A stretch of 64,000 nt of DNA from Saccharomycopsis fibuligera x Saccharomycopsis cf. fibuligera (taxonomy: Eukaryota > Ascomycota > Saccharomycetes > Ascoideales > Saccharomycopsidaceae). The stretch covers positions 62,001 to 126,000 of the forward strand of contig CP012817.1 of NCBI GenBank assembly GCA_001936135.1. The letters are read 5' to 3'. Under the pieces are notes generated by a model. It was given only the letters and a program-made list of their open reading frames with translations. It searched no databases and was not told the origin of the DNA. The translations under genes and the position numbers were made by a program. Positions 28,515 to 37,625 of the stretch are shown piece by piece. The stretch's first letter is position 1. Every line of letters begins with the position of its first letter.

Positions 28515-29426
28515 ATGCCCTTAATAGTGGTTACTGGGCTCCCTTCCTGCGGCAAGTCTACTGTTGCCAACAAGATAGCTGAACTTCTTAAAGAAAAGAT
28601 TGCTGAAGCCAAAACTAGTGGCCGTCCAGGTGCCAACTTAAACGTTATTCTCCATAGTGATGAAACATTGGGCATACCTCATGATGATTATCGCGAATCC
28701 CGTACTGAAAAATCTGCCCGTGGGGCTCAAATGACTGCCATCAAACGTGACTTAACCAGAAACAACATTGTTATTTTGGATTCACTTTGCTACATTAAAG
28801 GCTTTCGTTATCAACTATTCTGTGAAGTTAAATCCATGGCTACCACTCATTGTGTTATTCAACTTCTTGCTCCACTTGACATTTGTCTTTCCAGAAATGC
28901 TGCTCGACCACAAAATGAACAGTGGGACCCTGAACTAATCAAACAGTTAGAAATGCGTTACGAAGAACCAGATGGCCGTAGCCGATGGGATAGTCCATTG
29001 ATCCCTGTGTTATTCGATGATACTGAAGTGCCAATTAATGATGTTTGGAAAGCACTAGTGTATCCCTCCAAGCAACTCAAACCAAATAACGCAACTATGC
29101 TCAAGCAAGCCAATTCGGGAAATTTTTTACAGGACTTGGACAAATTGACTCAACAAGTTATTAGTAAAGTGGTGGAATATCAACAAATACAAGGTGCTAG
29201 TGGAATAGGCTCTGGTGGCACAGTAGTGATTGAAAAAGGTGACAGGGAGGAAGGAGTTCCTGATTTACTGGTTGAATTACCGTTGAAGGTGGTATCTACG
29301 GCACAGTTACAAAGAATTAGAAGAACCTATGTGGCCTTGAATAGAGTACGGGCAGTGGAGATTAATAGAATTGTTCCGTTGTTTGTGGAGTATTTGAATA
29401 ACAGTTTGAACAACGATGATTTGTGA
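28515..29426 (+). CDS. KTI12: Kti12, Elongator-associated ATPase
   Basis: P-loop ATPase/tRNA-binding protein associated with Elongator, required for the mcm5/ncm5 modification of wobble uridine in tRNA. P-loop GLPSCGKST is at residues 8-16; HSDETLG (about 50) and SLCYIKGFRYQLFCE are Kti12/PSTK-family blocks. LLAPLDICLSRNAAR carries the region after Walker B, and RYEEPDGRSRWDSPLI is a conserved Kti12 signature. The C-terminal helical domain ends with LRRTYVALNR-type sequence (LQRIRRTYVALNRVR) that is shared with PSTK. The 303 aa length is normal. The start ATG is preceded by A-rich DNA. Confidence 0.94.
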   Translation: MPLIVVTGLPSCGKSTVANKIAELLKEKIAEAKTSGRPGANLNVILHSDETLGIPHDDYRESRTEKSARGAQMTAIKRDLTRNNIVILDSLCYIKGFRYQLFCEVKSMATTHCVIQLLAPLDICLSRNAARPQNEQWDPELIKQLEMRYEEPDGRSRWDSPLIPVLFDDTEVPINDVWKALVYPSKQLKPNNATMLKQANSGNFLQDLDKLTQQVISKVVEYQQIQGASGIGSGGTVVIEKGDREEGVPDLLVELPLKVVSTAQLQRIRRTYVALNRVRAVEINRIVPLFVEYLNNSLNNDDL

Positions 29427-29939
29427 ATTGGGATTTTTCTGGGTATTCTATATAGTATCTTGAATAAAATGGCGGATTTCCATAGTATGGTATTTGTCCT
29501 GTAAAAATTGTGAGAGGGGCTAAATGGGTCCGGCTAACACTGCAATAGAAGATAAAAAGAAAAGCACATGCTATGACAATCCATCTACAAGACTTGGGTA
29601 ATACCTCGCTTGGGCTTAAAAAAAAATTTTTAAAAACTTTTTTCTGTTTGCTGAACAACTTCTTTGTTGACCAAGAAGTTGATCTTACATAACTATAGTA
29701 GTCATCCAAACTGAACTAACACTACAGATAAGTCAAGAAGAAACAAATGAAAAAGCACTTTATTCAAAACAGGAATAATGTCGAAGGAAACCAAATCAAA
29801 TACCAAAAGTCTGTTGTACAAAATAAGGGAAATGGTATATAAAATAATATATACATAACAAAACAAAGAAAACAAAAGTATCAGCAAATACGACAGCTAA
29901 GTGCCATTAGAATATGGACAAAGTAAAGTCAAGGCATTC
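29427..29939. other. Convergent spacer
   Basis: 3' regions of KTI12 and the LtrA-family gene; AT-rich, only short unsupported ORFs. Confidence 0.55.
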
Positions 29940-31655
29940 TTAAAACCACTCAATTTCGTCGCTAAGCTTAAGCTTACGACAACCACCAAAATAGCCTGGC
30001 AAACTAGTTCTTGGGGTCATTGTGACTGATTCCCAAAACAAAACTACCACACAAATCATTGTAGTCAATCCCAATAGCTCTGATGTCCGCAATTCTGCAA
30101 AACTCAAACATAAAATAATGATACCAGCAATAGCTCTTGGAAAAATTCGATAAAATTTTGGCACAATATGCATGTTTTTTGGATCTCTTGACTTTTCCAA
30201 GAACCCCATAATGCATAAGCTGAGAAAACTGACGCAGATGCCACCAGTAAAGAAAAACGAAAGTGCGTATCTTGATGGTTCGTGTTCTTCAGTTTCTGCC
30301 TCAAGTGACGGTAAAGCAGCACTTGAGGCCCCACTTCTTTCACTCAAAGCTTCTCCTTCTTTGGGGTGTTTTGCGGTTGACTCATCATCGCTTTGGATCC
30401 AGTCACCAGCAGAATCAGCAGCCAAGATCAATCCGGCAATCAATGGTAAGTGACTATAAATCCAAAAGATAGCGGTCTCTGCTTTTCTTCGCAATGGATG
30501 AGTGGCTCTCACCGATGTGCCACCGTTGAAGTATAGCCACAAAAAGGTATAAGAAATAATCAAACAGCAAATGCCGCGACCTAATTTGCTATGCAAGCCG
30601 GCACCAATAGGATCCTCGGCTACGGTTTTGTACAAGAATTCGCCAATAGCAATAATGAAAAACGCGCCAAACCGTTCAACTTCATGTTCTATGTTCAAAG
30701 CCGTTCCTGTGGTTAGCTTCATTTTGCGCTTGAACCACGGATGGTAGATGATGCTAAAGCAAATGTTTTCAAGGAACATTGCAGCAAAGGCAACGCCAAT
30801 TTTAGCCCGCGTCAGAATAAAAATGATGGGGATGTAAACGCAAACGCAAACAAATATGCTTGCGGCATGAGTTCTCATTTGCACCCGATGTTCAGGAATC
30901 CACAACAGATACACCAAAAGGCTAACTGCTAAGCTAACTCTGCACAAAATGTAGGGAACCACCGTTAATGCCGCAGCCCCTCGGGACTCTAAGACATGTA
31001 CGCAGTTGTTGTCGTAGATCACCAAGAGCACAAGAATCCACAAAAGATACAATTTTTGTGAGAGGTCTTCGGTATAGTAGTAGTTCATGAAGTCTTTGAT
31101 ATCGGCCCACACTGTCCAGGTGGGGATGAAAAGCAAGACGTATTTGAGAAAGCTGGAAGCACTGGCATGTTCAGTGGCATCGCCTGCCAAGTTGGCCACA
31201 ATGCCAACGTACAAGAGATCGAGAAACAACTCGGTCTTGCCGCTGGTACGCTCGCCTTTAGTACGGTAGAGAATGCCGTCCTTGAAGTAGTTGAGAGCAT
31301 GAGGCTTGATGAACCAAAACGAGTTTTTTGGTTTTCTGATGTAGCGAAAGTTTATGTCTCCGTACTTTTTGACGAACTCGTCGTGTTCTTCGATGTCGGA
31401 AAGGAGGTTGTCGTCTCCGGGCAAGGAGTCCCGTTCAGTGCTGTTGTTGTTGTTGTTGTTTTCAGCCGCGCTGTTTCCAGCACTGCCACTGCCAAAGTTG
31501 TTTTGCTTGTTTTTGTTGGTGCTGCTGTTGGTGGTGCTGCCGTTGTTGTTTTTGATGTTTTCGGCGGAAGAAGCATTAGCCAGATGGGCATAAGCAGTGG
31601 CAGTCTTGGATGCGTCTCGGTTGGCCTCGAGGTCAAATGAGGACGAAGAAGTCAT
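29940..31655 (-). CDS. LtrA-family integral membrane protein
   Basis: 571 aa protein of the bacterial low-temperature-requirement A (LtrA, PF06772-type) family as found in many fungi. About the first 100 residues are low complexity (Asn, Ser and Thr runs). The family opening GERTSGKTELFLDLLYVGIVANLA follows, then PTWTVWADIKDFMNYY. Around ten membrane helices include a conserved HEVERFGAFFIIAIGEFLY block (HxxERF...IGE is diagnostic). A Ser/Glu-rich hydrophilic loop separates the last helices. Biochemical function is unknown for the family. Convergent with KTI12; the promoter lies in the 1.3-kb spacer shared with the orphan gene at 32968. Confidence 0.8.
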   Translation of the reverse strand: MTSSSSFDLEANRDASKTATAYAHLANASSAENIKNNNGSTTNSSTNKNKQNNFGSGSAGNSAAENNNNNNSTERDSLPGDDNLLSDIEEHDEFVKKYGDINFRYIRKPKNSFWFIKPHALNYFKDGILYRTKGERTSGKTELFLDLLYVGIVANLAGDATEHASASSFLKYVLLFIPTWTVWADIKDFMNYYYTEDLSQKLYLLWILVLLVIYDNNCVHVLESRGAAALTVVPYILCRVSLAVSLLVYLLWIPEHRVQMRTHAASIFVCVCVYIPIIFILTRAKIGVAFAAMFLENICFSIIYHPWFKRKMKLTTGTALNIEHEVERFGAFFIIAIGEFLYKTVAEDPIGAGLHSKLGRGICCLIISYTFLWLYFNGGTSVRATHPLRRKAETAIFWIYSHLPLIAGLILAADSAGDWIQSDDESTAKHPKEGEALSERSGASSAALPSLEAETEEHEPSRYALSFFFTGGICVSFLSLCIMGFLEKSRDPKNMHIVPKFYRIFPRAIAGIIILCLSFAELRTSELLGLTTMICVVVLFWESVTMTPRTSLPGYFGGCRKLKLSDEIEWF

Positions 31656-32967
31656 TGGTGGCGAGCGGGCAATGATTCTCTTTGATTCGGAGACGCAGCA
31701 ACGTAGATTGGAAAAATCGAACCTCCCTTATCTACGTGAGCCTTGCGGACAAAAAGGGTGGTGGCCGAGAGTACATGAAAATAATCACGATAAACAAGTT
31801 TACAGTATACTAATTACGCAAAATATCTCCGATGAGGGAGGGTAGCACGTAAGGGGTCCTCAAATACTGAGTTATTTCTTGGTTTGTCTTACCCTAACGC
31901 GTAAGGACGCAGCGTTCTGCAAGGAAACCGAACTACAACTGTAGCACTCTAGTCAAAGTGACTACTCAGAATACGAATTTCATATATACAACTAGAAGAT
32001 TCTGCAATACAATACACTGTGATTGGCAATAGTGCGCGGCCGCAGACACTGGGTTCTTCACGGAAAGTTAAGCGTGTCCAAGCGCACACACATTTCGGAT
32101 GAAGCCCCGACGGACCCCAGCGCCAAAAGACCGGCAGCATTGCTGTCTGCTCTGCTCTCGTGTTGTGGCTAACCATGGGCTTGCCTGTCTGCTGGTGTCA
32201 TGAAAACCGACCCAATCTGCAATCCGGTTGGAGTGATATTAGCGATGGAAACACCGTCCATCTTCGATATGCATATCCCCTGTGAGCGGGTCTCTTTTTT
32301 TTCTTCTGGTTCCAAAAGTTTCTCTGTGTGCAGCAGACAGACCTTCTGCGAGATAAACTTGTCTGTTTTACGAAACTAGCGCAGCAGCAGACCTTTGCGG
32401 GAAGAGAGAAACAGCTATGTGGGCTTCTACGTTGTAGCCGGCACACAAAGTGCCTCTACAATCTAGCCGCAGCTGTTATAGGAGTTGCCCAATTAGGAAT
32501 AAGAGCCAAAACGGTGGAACGCGGTTTGTGAGCAGATTCGCGAAAAATAGAAATTCAGATAAAAACAAATATAAAACCAAAGGAGTCACCAGAAGGGAAA
32601 CGCGAAGAGCACACAGATCAGGACAGCGTCTTGGCCAACTACGAACACCAGAACCCAGGCGTCTTCAAGGCCGACATCGAGGCTGATATCAACTGACTTG
32701 CCACTCAAGGATACCGGAGCCGGCGGGTAGCAAAAACGACAGCAAAAACCATCTTTGCCCAGCCATAGCAGCGCAATAAAGAAACGCGTTCCAAGATACC
32801 TCACTGGCTTCCTCTCCCGCGTTCGCCAAGGGCAACAAACAAAAACATCAGCTTAACCGTCACAGTCGCAGGCCTTTTGTCCAACGGCAACCGTGTTACT
32901 GCTAATCGCCGGAGGTCTCCTATAGAAGATACCCGGGGCTGAATGCAAACACATTGCTGCACTACCA
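31656..32967. promoter_or_regulatory. 1.3-kb divergent spacer, LtrA / orphan gene
   Basis: Promoters of two divergent genes at the edge of the GC-rich domain. A TATAAAA-like element occurs near 32571 on the plus strand, rather far from the ATG at 32968. Short ORFs on both strands lack support. No RNA gene was recognised. Confidence 0.45.
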
Positions 32968-35247
32968 ATGAGCGGCTTGCACGATAGCGATAACCACAGC
33001 AGCTCCAAAGTCAAGGATGCTGGTGATTTTTTGCTCCAATTAACGTACTTGTACGCTCGCCAAGCAGACGAAAGCCCTGTTGCCGGAGCCTTCATCTTGC
33101 ACAACGACAGTGAACAGCAAGACGGGAAAGCCGCATTTCCAAAGAGGCAGAAATTTTTGATATTCGAGCCACTCTCAGACGCAGGAGGGCCTACTCCAGG
33201 ATACGTCTTGTATTTTCATCACCAGCGGAAATGGAACGTCATTTTCATCTCCATAAGGTTGAAGATCGTGTTTCTATACAGTTTTGTCAACGGAGACCAG
33301 GTGCATATGATAAAACACTTGGCAAAAACAAGCCTGATATTTGCCCAGGTTAACGATATTTTGAAAAGCGCTATGAGCGAAAGCTGTTGCCCACTGCAGC
33401 CAAACCGAGGGCCTGGATCCCGCACTGACGAAAGTGGCGCCACGGAAAAGCACAAGTATTTGCTCAAGGTGTTTGACTTGTCGCGCCAGCAGGACGGCAG
33501 AGGCCGAAACAATAGCAGTTTTGCGGACAGTCGCAACTTGTTGAGGCTAGTTTATTTACTTGTGCGGGATGCTGTTGGCTTGGGGTCCCAGCTTACGATA
33601 AACGGCGTGGGGGAAATGTTTGACCACGTTGTTTGGGAGGATTTGTTCGGAACACAGAAATCGAAACAAATTCTTGTACCGCCGGCAAGTTGCCTTACGA
33701 TAAAGACTTTCCGGCTTGATGGCGGTTCAACAGCTGCGAACTTTCGGCCGGGCCAGGACCTTATCTTTTTTTGTTATTTTGCTCAGAGCGCCCCTTTTGA
33801 AGAACCGCTTTCAGGCGGCCGGTACTATTTTGATCCTCAGTGTTGTGAGCCGTTACTGCTACGAGGCGCCGCTGTCGAAGGAGTTAGCCTCGTACCAGCA
33901 CTTTTTTTCAGCAACATGGACTTTGACTTGCTTTTACAATGCTACGCACAATTCCAAGCGCGTTCTCCTTCGGTGGAATTGTCGCCCGTGCTGGTGGCGA
34001 GCATGCTTGGCAAGTTGAGAGTCGCAACAGACCACCGGGCAGTGAGGCTGTTGTTCGATTCGCTTGGTATTCCGCGAATGTTGGACTACTTGTTTGATGA
34101 GAGGAACGCTGACCAAAATAGGCAGTACCATTTGGGATCGGTGTTTCCGTTAATGGCCTTGCCGCCCATCGGCACTGTTCGAAAAAACACCCATACAAGC
34201 TCCAAAGCACCGCGGGACCCGCCTAGTATCATATCGGAAAGGGGGAACGCTTTGCAGCAGCAGATCAAGCCACGGCAAGCCAGCGTTCCCGAAATACCCA
34301 CCAAAAGAAGCCCAGAAAGTGCCTTTGTGAGCGCTTCTGAAACAGGTGCTGAAAGCAGGAGCGTCTCTATGCCCGACCTGAAGAGACAAAAAACTACCGC
34401 CACGCCGACTGGTGCCAAAGCGGGCGGCGGCGACGACGACGGCAGCGACAGCGGTTCAGATAGCGATATCTTGGAAATCAGCGACGGCGAGTTTACAGGG
34501 CTCCGAGCGCAGCAGCGAGTGCCAGAGGCTGCGGCTGTGCGTTTTTCGGCCAGCCCTCGTGAGGGCAGAAGGACGAGGAAAGAGAGTGGAAATAGCTTCG
34601 GCAAAAGCGACGGGCCGGCCGGTTCTGAGAACGTAAATGACGACGTTTTCGATAGCGTGTTTGACGACACCCTGGTGCACGCTCCCTCGGCGACCAGCGC
34701 GTCAACGGCAAGCGCGATTGATTGTCAAAACGTTGCTGGACTCGGCGGCGACGACGACGGCGACGACGACCGTCTCGAATTCAGCGACAAAACGCTAGAG
34801 TACTTTGCCGACATGGGCAACTTTGTGCTGCCCCAACGGCAGCAGCTTGGGCAGCACGAAGCCGCGGCGGCGCCAGCGCTCAGCGACGACGACCAGTTGA
34901 TTGCGACGCTCCGCCGGGAGTTGTACAGTCAAGGCGCCTGGCAGAAATTCGCCAGCGCGGACACAGCGCCGCAAGCGTGGGATGCTGTGGTGGCTGCTCT
35001 AGAGAAGAAGATTTTGCTGGTGGAAACGGAGAGCCGGGCGCTTGACGCGAAAGCGAAGCAGTTGCAGCAGGACATCAGCAGGGAAGCTGGGTTGCAAGTA
35101 GAGAAACTACGGACGCGTGCGGCTGGGATGGATGTCCGGTTCGCTAAGGAGATCAACGAGTACAAGCATGCAATTCTGAAGGAGCAGCTCAATATTGAGC
35201 GGCTCTTGTTTGAAAAGTCAAAGGCCAAAGTAAGAGCTGCGGAGTGA
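32968..35247 (+). CDS. Orphan protein, acidic/disordered with C-terminal coiled coil
   Basis: 759 aa from an ATG; not recognised. About residues 1-375 look globular (e.g. GYVLYFHHQRKWNVIFISIRL, LLRLVYLLVRDAVG, LDYLFDERN). Residues about 400-620 are disordered, with basic clusters (DLKRQKTT, REGRRTRKE) that could be nuclear localisation signals. There are Asp runs and a hydrophobic-acidic DILEISD motif (34466-34486) that fits a SUMO-interacting motif. The last about 90 residues form a probable coiled coil (ALEKKILLVETESRALDAK onward). Codons are GC-rich like the neighbouring FAB1 5' half. A nuclear, possibly SUMO-linked scaffold role is inference only. An uninterrupted 2.28-kb frame with normal amino-acid periodicity makes it a real gene. 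Confidence 0.75.
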   Translation: MSGLHDSDNHSSSKVKDAGDFLLQLTYLYARQADESPVAGAFILHNDSEQQDGKAAFPKRQKFLIFEPLSDAGGPTPGYVLYFHHQRKWNVIFISIRLKIVFLYSFVNGDQVHMIKHLAKTSLIFAQVNDILKSAMSESCCPLQPNRGPGSRTDESGATEKHKYLLKVFDLSRQQDGRGRNNSSFADSRNLLRLVYLLVRDAVGLGSQLTINGVGEMFDHVVWEDLFGTQKSKQILVPPASCLTIKTFRLDGGSTAANFRPGQDLIFFCYFAQSAPFEEPLSGGRYYFDPQCCEPLLLRGAAVEGVSLVPALFFSNMDFDLLLQCYAQFQARSPSVELSPVLVASMLGKLRVATDHRAVRLLFDSLGIPRMLDYLFDERNADQNRQYHLGSVFPLMALPPIGTVRKNTHTSSKAPRDPPSIISERGNALQQQIKPRQASVPEIPTKRSPESAFVSASETGAESRSVSMPDLKRQKTTATPTGAKAGGGDDDGSDSGSDSDILEISDGEFTGLRAQQRVPEAAAVRFSASPREGRRTRKESGNSFGKSDGPAGSENVNDDVFDSVFDDTLVHAPSATSASTASAIDCQNVAGLGGDDDGDDDRLEFSDKTLEYFADMGNFVLPQRQQLGQHEAAAAPALSDDDQLIATLRRELYSQGAWQKFASADTAPQAWDAVVAALEKKILLVETESRALDAKAKQLQQDISREAGLQVEKLRTRAAGMDVRFAKEINEYKHAILKEQLNIERLLFEKSKAKVRAAE

Positions 35248-35756
35248 CGGCTCGACTCTCATAGACAGATTCTACAGCAGGTTGTAAACGTTGACGGTTT
35301 TCGTACTATTTTTGCCGGCTGGCGTGTGTAGAAGAAGGAGAGCGCTTCGGGCGCGGCCACGTGAGAGGAAGGTCCTGGACAGCGTTTTTTGGCGAGCGAG
35401 AAGTGCGGAGCAAAGTGCGGAGCGCGCCAGCATGCGTCATTGCGCCGAGCCGCTGGCGCGCCCAGCGCGCCAGCGGCTTACGGGCTGCTACAGTGCGACC
35501 TCGAGACTTTTTGCAAGCTTGAAACCACGCGTGATTATTATCGTTCATATGTAGCTGCAAAAAAGAAAGAAAGAAAGGAGATGCGATTGTGCAAAAAGCT
35601 CTCTGGGTGAAAAAGGAAAATTAGAAAGGGCGCGCACGAAGAAAAGTTGATAAGAAGAAAAAAAAAAAAAAAAGAGAGAGAGAGAAGAAGAAGAAGAAAG
35701 AAGCCGGCGGCGCTGCCGCGGGACAGCGGCCGAGCCCGGGCGGCGGTCGCGCCCGC
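35248..35756. other. GC-rich convergent spacer with strong hairpin
   Basis: 3' regions of the orphan gene (+) and the PhiA-like gene (-). It contains two AAGTGCGGAGC copies at a 12-bp period (35401-35411, 35413-35423), a perfect 14-bp stem hairpin at 35448-35478 and a purine run (about 35655-35702). No ORF is supported. Confidence 0.6.
35448..35478. repeat. Perfect 14-bp inverted repeat with 3-nt loop
   Basis: Left arm 35448-35461 (AGCCGCTGGCGCGC) and right arm 35465-35478 are exact reverse complements around CCA. Nearly all pairs are G-C, so both DNA and RNA would form a very stable hairpin. Its place between two convergent stops suggests a 3'-end or transcript-blocking role, which is inference. 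Confidence 0.85.
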
Positions 35757-36251
35757 TCAGTTGTCCAAGACAGCGGTGTAGAGGCCGATGCCGAGGCCGC
35801 CGTCGCAGCCCTTGTTGCTGACCTTGTAGACGTTGCCGGAAACCGGGCAAGCGGTGAAGTTGAAGTCGACGTTCTTCAAGTACTTGTTGTCGAAGTAAAA
35901 GCCGGTGGTGACGGCGTGCTTTGGGCCGGTGCCAGCGAAGCCGATGTCGCCGGTGAGCGGGTCGCTGTAGACGGCGCGGTTGTTCTGCTCGTCGACCAAC
36001 GAGCCGTTGCCCTGCAAGGTGAGCTGGAGCACATGGGCGCTCTTGGCGTTGACGGTGAAGTACTTGGCGTCGTCCGACTCGAAAGTGACCTGCTGCAAGT
36101 GGACCGGGTTCGCGGTGCCGGAGTGGATGGCGGTAAGGGAGAAGGTGGTGCCGGCGCCGTCGACCGGACCGGCGCTCTCTGGGATAGGAGCGGCGGCAGC
36201 GCGAGCAGCGAGGACAGAAGCAGCGGCGGCAAGGACAGCGGAGAATTGCAT
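35757..36251 (-). CDS. Small secreted cell-wall-type protein, PhiA-like
   Basis: 164 aa with an Ala-rich signal peptide (about residues 1-20, cleavage near AAAA-PIPES). The mature part reads TFSLTAIHSGTANPVHLQQVTF, then LTLQGNGSLVDEQNNRAVYSD, GDIGFAGTG and FTACPVSGNVYKV...GCDGG. This layout (a strand starting FxLxAIxSGSxxHxxxV, a TL..NG.L.D segment, two late Cys and YKV) resembles the fungal PhiA / antigenic cell-wall protein family. No GPI tail and no Pir repeat are visible. Very strong codon bias toward GC-ending codons suggests high expression. The promoter has a TATA box, a 22-bp palindrome and an (AAC)9 leader. The family call is by eye. Confidence 0.6.
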   Translation of the reverse strand: MQFSAVLAAAASVLAARAAAAPIPESAGPVDGAGTTFSLTAIHSGTANPVHLQQVTFESDDAKYFTVNAKSAHVLQLTLQGNGSLVDEQNNRAVYSDPLTGDIGFAGTGPKHAVTTGFYFDNKYLKNVDFNFTACPVSGNVYKVSNKGCDGGLGIGLYTAVLDN

Positions 36252-36256
36252 TTTGT

Positions 36257-36283
36257 GTTGTTGTTGTTGTTGTTGTTGTTGTT
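36257..36283 (-). repeat. (AAC)9 repeat in PhiA-like 5' leader
   Basis: Nine uninterrupted AAC/CAA units on the coding strand just 5 nt before the ATG. Such leaders are unstructured and favour translation. Confidence 0.85.
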
Positions 36284-36320
36284 ATTGATATTGATGGCTT
36301 TTTCCAGAACCAAAAGTGCC

Positions 36321-36342
36321 ACTGGCCGCGGCCGCGGCCAGT
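36321..36342. promoter_or_regulatory. 22-bp perfect palindrome in PhiA-like core promoter
   Basis: ACTGGCCGCGGCCGCGGCCAGT is its own reverse complement. It lies directly beside the minus-strand TATA box and 70 bp from the ATG. It carries CCG/CGG elements as used by zinc-cluster regulators; which factor, if any, is unknown. Confidence 0.7.
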
Positions 36343-36349
36343 ATTTATA
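36342..36349 (-). promoter_or_regulatory. TATA box of PhiA-like gene
   Basis: TATAAATA on the minus strand about 95 bp upstream of the ATG at 36251. Confidence 0.7.
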
Positions 36350-36822
36350 CCTGATTGCGAGGGCCCTGCGCTGCAGATGTTGGCGATTCTAAAATTAAAC
36401 GTGCCCAAGGCAGCTCCAGAGGACGATGAGATCACAGGCTCTGCTGCCCGCTGCAGAAAGACCTAATCTGCAGAGAGACAGCGGAGGGCAGCACCTCGGC
36501 AATTCCGGCTAAATAGGGCTGCTTGGCGGCCGTTGGCCCCAGAAAGCGACTTCGCGGCAGCTTCGCAGCAGCTTCGTCGCAACTTGGTCGCCCTGGCGCC
36601 GGACTGAAATTACTTGCGGTGAGGGCAAAATAGGTGCGCGCGCTGCCCGCGCCCGCCCACGCCAACGTGCCAGATATACGAGACACGCGAGCCACCGGCT
36701 CTCTGCTGTCTGCTCGTTGCTCGCTGGGCGCCTGTCCCTGGCCCTTGCAGGGGCTCTAAAACAATAGCATCGAGCAGGTGCCTCGATTGGGCAAAACCAC
36801 GTCAAACAGCCGGTCCTTGTGC

Positions 36823-36830
36823 TATAAATA
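36823..36830 (+). promoter_or_regulatory. TATA box before small ORF
   Basis: TATAAATA on the plus strand, followed by a CAA-repeat stretch (36853-36866) and an ATG at 36877. The order looks like a compact promoter plus leader. Confidence 0.5.
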
Positions 36831-36876
36831 GCCACCGCACCGCAGACAGAAAACAACAACAACAACGGCAACGGCA

Positions 36877-37074
36877 ATGGAAGTGAAGGTGAAATCGAAA
36901 AGCAAAAAAGGCACCCTTGGCGTTACAGCTTCGTGGCGCTTGAGTGCCGCCGCCGCCACCGCCCTTACGGCGTGGCGCTACAGCACTAAGGACTCGTCGT
37001 CGCAGGGCAGGGTCGCTGCCAAAGTGCTGCACCGTCTGAGCGGCAGCGGCAGTCCGCCCGCCCCAGTGGTGTAG
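36877..37074 (+). CDS. Candidate small basic protein (65 aa)
   Basis: Uncertain gene. ATG follows a TATA box at 47-bp distance and a short (CAA)n leader like that of the PhiA-like gene. The product starts MEVKVKSKSKKGTLG, has an Ala-rich middle and no known domain. In this GC-rich DNA chance ORFs are frequent, so the main support is the promoter-like context. It could also be the leader or first exon of a longer transcript. Confidence 0.3.
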   Translation: MEVKVKSKSKKGTLGVTASWRLSAAAATALTAWRYSTKDSSSQGRVAAKVLHRLSGSGSPPAPVV

Positions 37075-37079
37075 CGCGA

Positions 37080-37123
37080 GCGTGCGCACGCGCACGCGCA
37101 CGTGCACGTGCACGTACACGTGC
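37080..37123. promoter_or_regulatory. Alternating purine-pyrimidine tract with three CACGTG boxes
   Basis: Forty-four bases of strict purine/pyrimidine alternation, mainly CG and CA steps, which can adopt Z-DNA. It contains CACGTG at 37099, 37105 and 37117, the core bound by bHLH factors such as Cbf1 and Pho4. It lies 500 bp upstream of FAB1. Confidence 0.65.
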
Positions 37124-37625
37124 CTGCTGGACTCTGCCACAAAACCGAGATTGAGACTGCCGCCGTGTTGCAACTTTGTGTGGCGGCAGATCGCAAAAGC
37201 AAACGTTTGAGTCCCTCCTCTGGCCGGAAACCAAAAAGCGCCTCGCGGGAGCGGGAGTGGGAGAACGAGATTTCGCGGGGTGTGCGACCCCCAAGAAGCC
37301 CTCCTCTGTTTGCCCGGACCGGCGCTTCGCATCGCGAGAAAAACAAGGAAAAGGAAATCTAGAACGTAAACAGAAAAACAGAAAACAGAAAACAGAAAAA
37401 GAGAAAAAAAAAAGTCAAGCCAATGCCAGCGATGCGATGATGAACGATGGGCGCAAGCCGTTCTGTCCATCCCCCTCTGCCTACCCAGCACAGACAACCA
37501 ACAAGCGACAAGCGACAACCGATAACTGACAACTGGCAGCACTGCCCAAGGCATCCCCCACCCCGGCGCGCTCTCCTCTCTCCTCCTGTGCTCCTCTCCC
37601 GTGAGATGTTGCTTAGGCTTTCCTC

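Larger units (their letters stand above)
36252..37625. other. GC-rich spacer, PhiA-like / FAB1
   Basis: 1.37 kb divergent region holding the PhiA-like promoter, the candidate small ORF, the E-box cluster, a purine-rich AAACAG repeat stretch (about 37371-37411) and a pyrimidine-rich segment before FAB1 (about 37556-37600). Confidence 0.55.

Noticed and set aside
31167-31640. 157-codon plus-strand frame opposite the LtrA-family gene
   Set aside because: Val/Ser-rich shadow produced by Asn and Thr codon runs on the other strand.
35545-36435. 296-codon minus-strand frame over the PhiA-like gene
   Set aside because: Arg-rich shadow in another frame of a GC-rich gene. The 164-codon frame has the signal peptide and family motifs.
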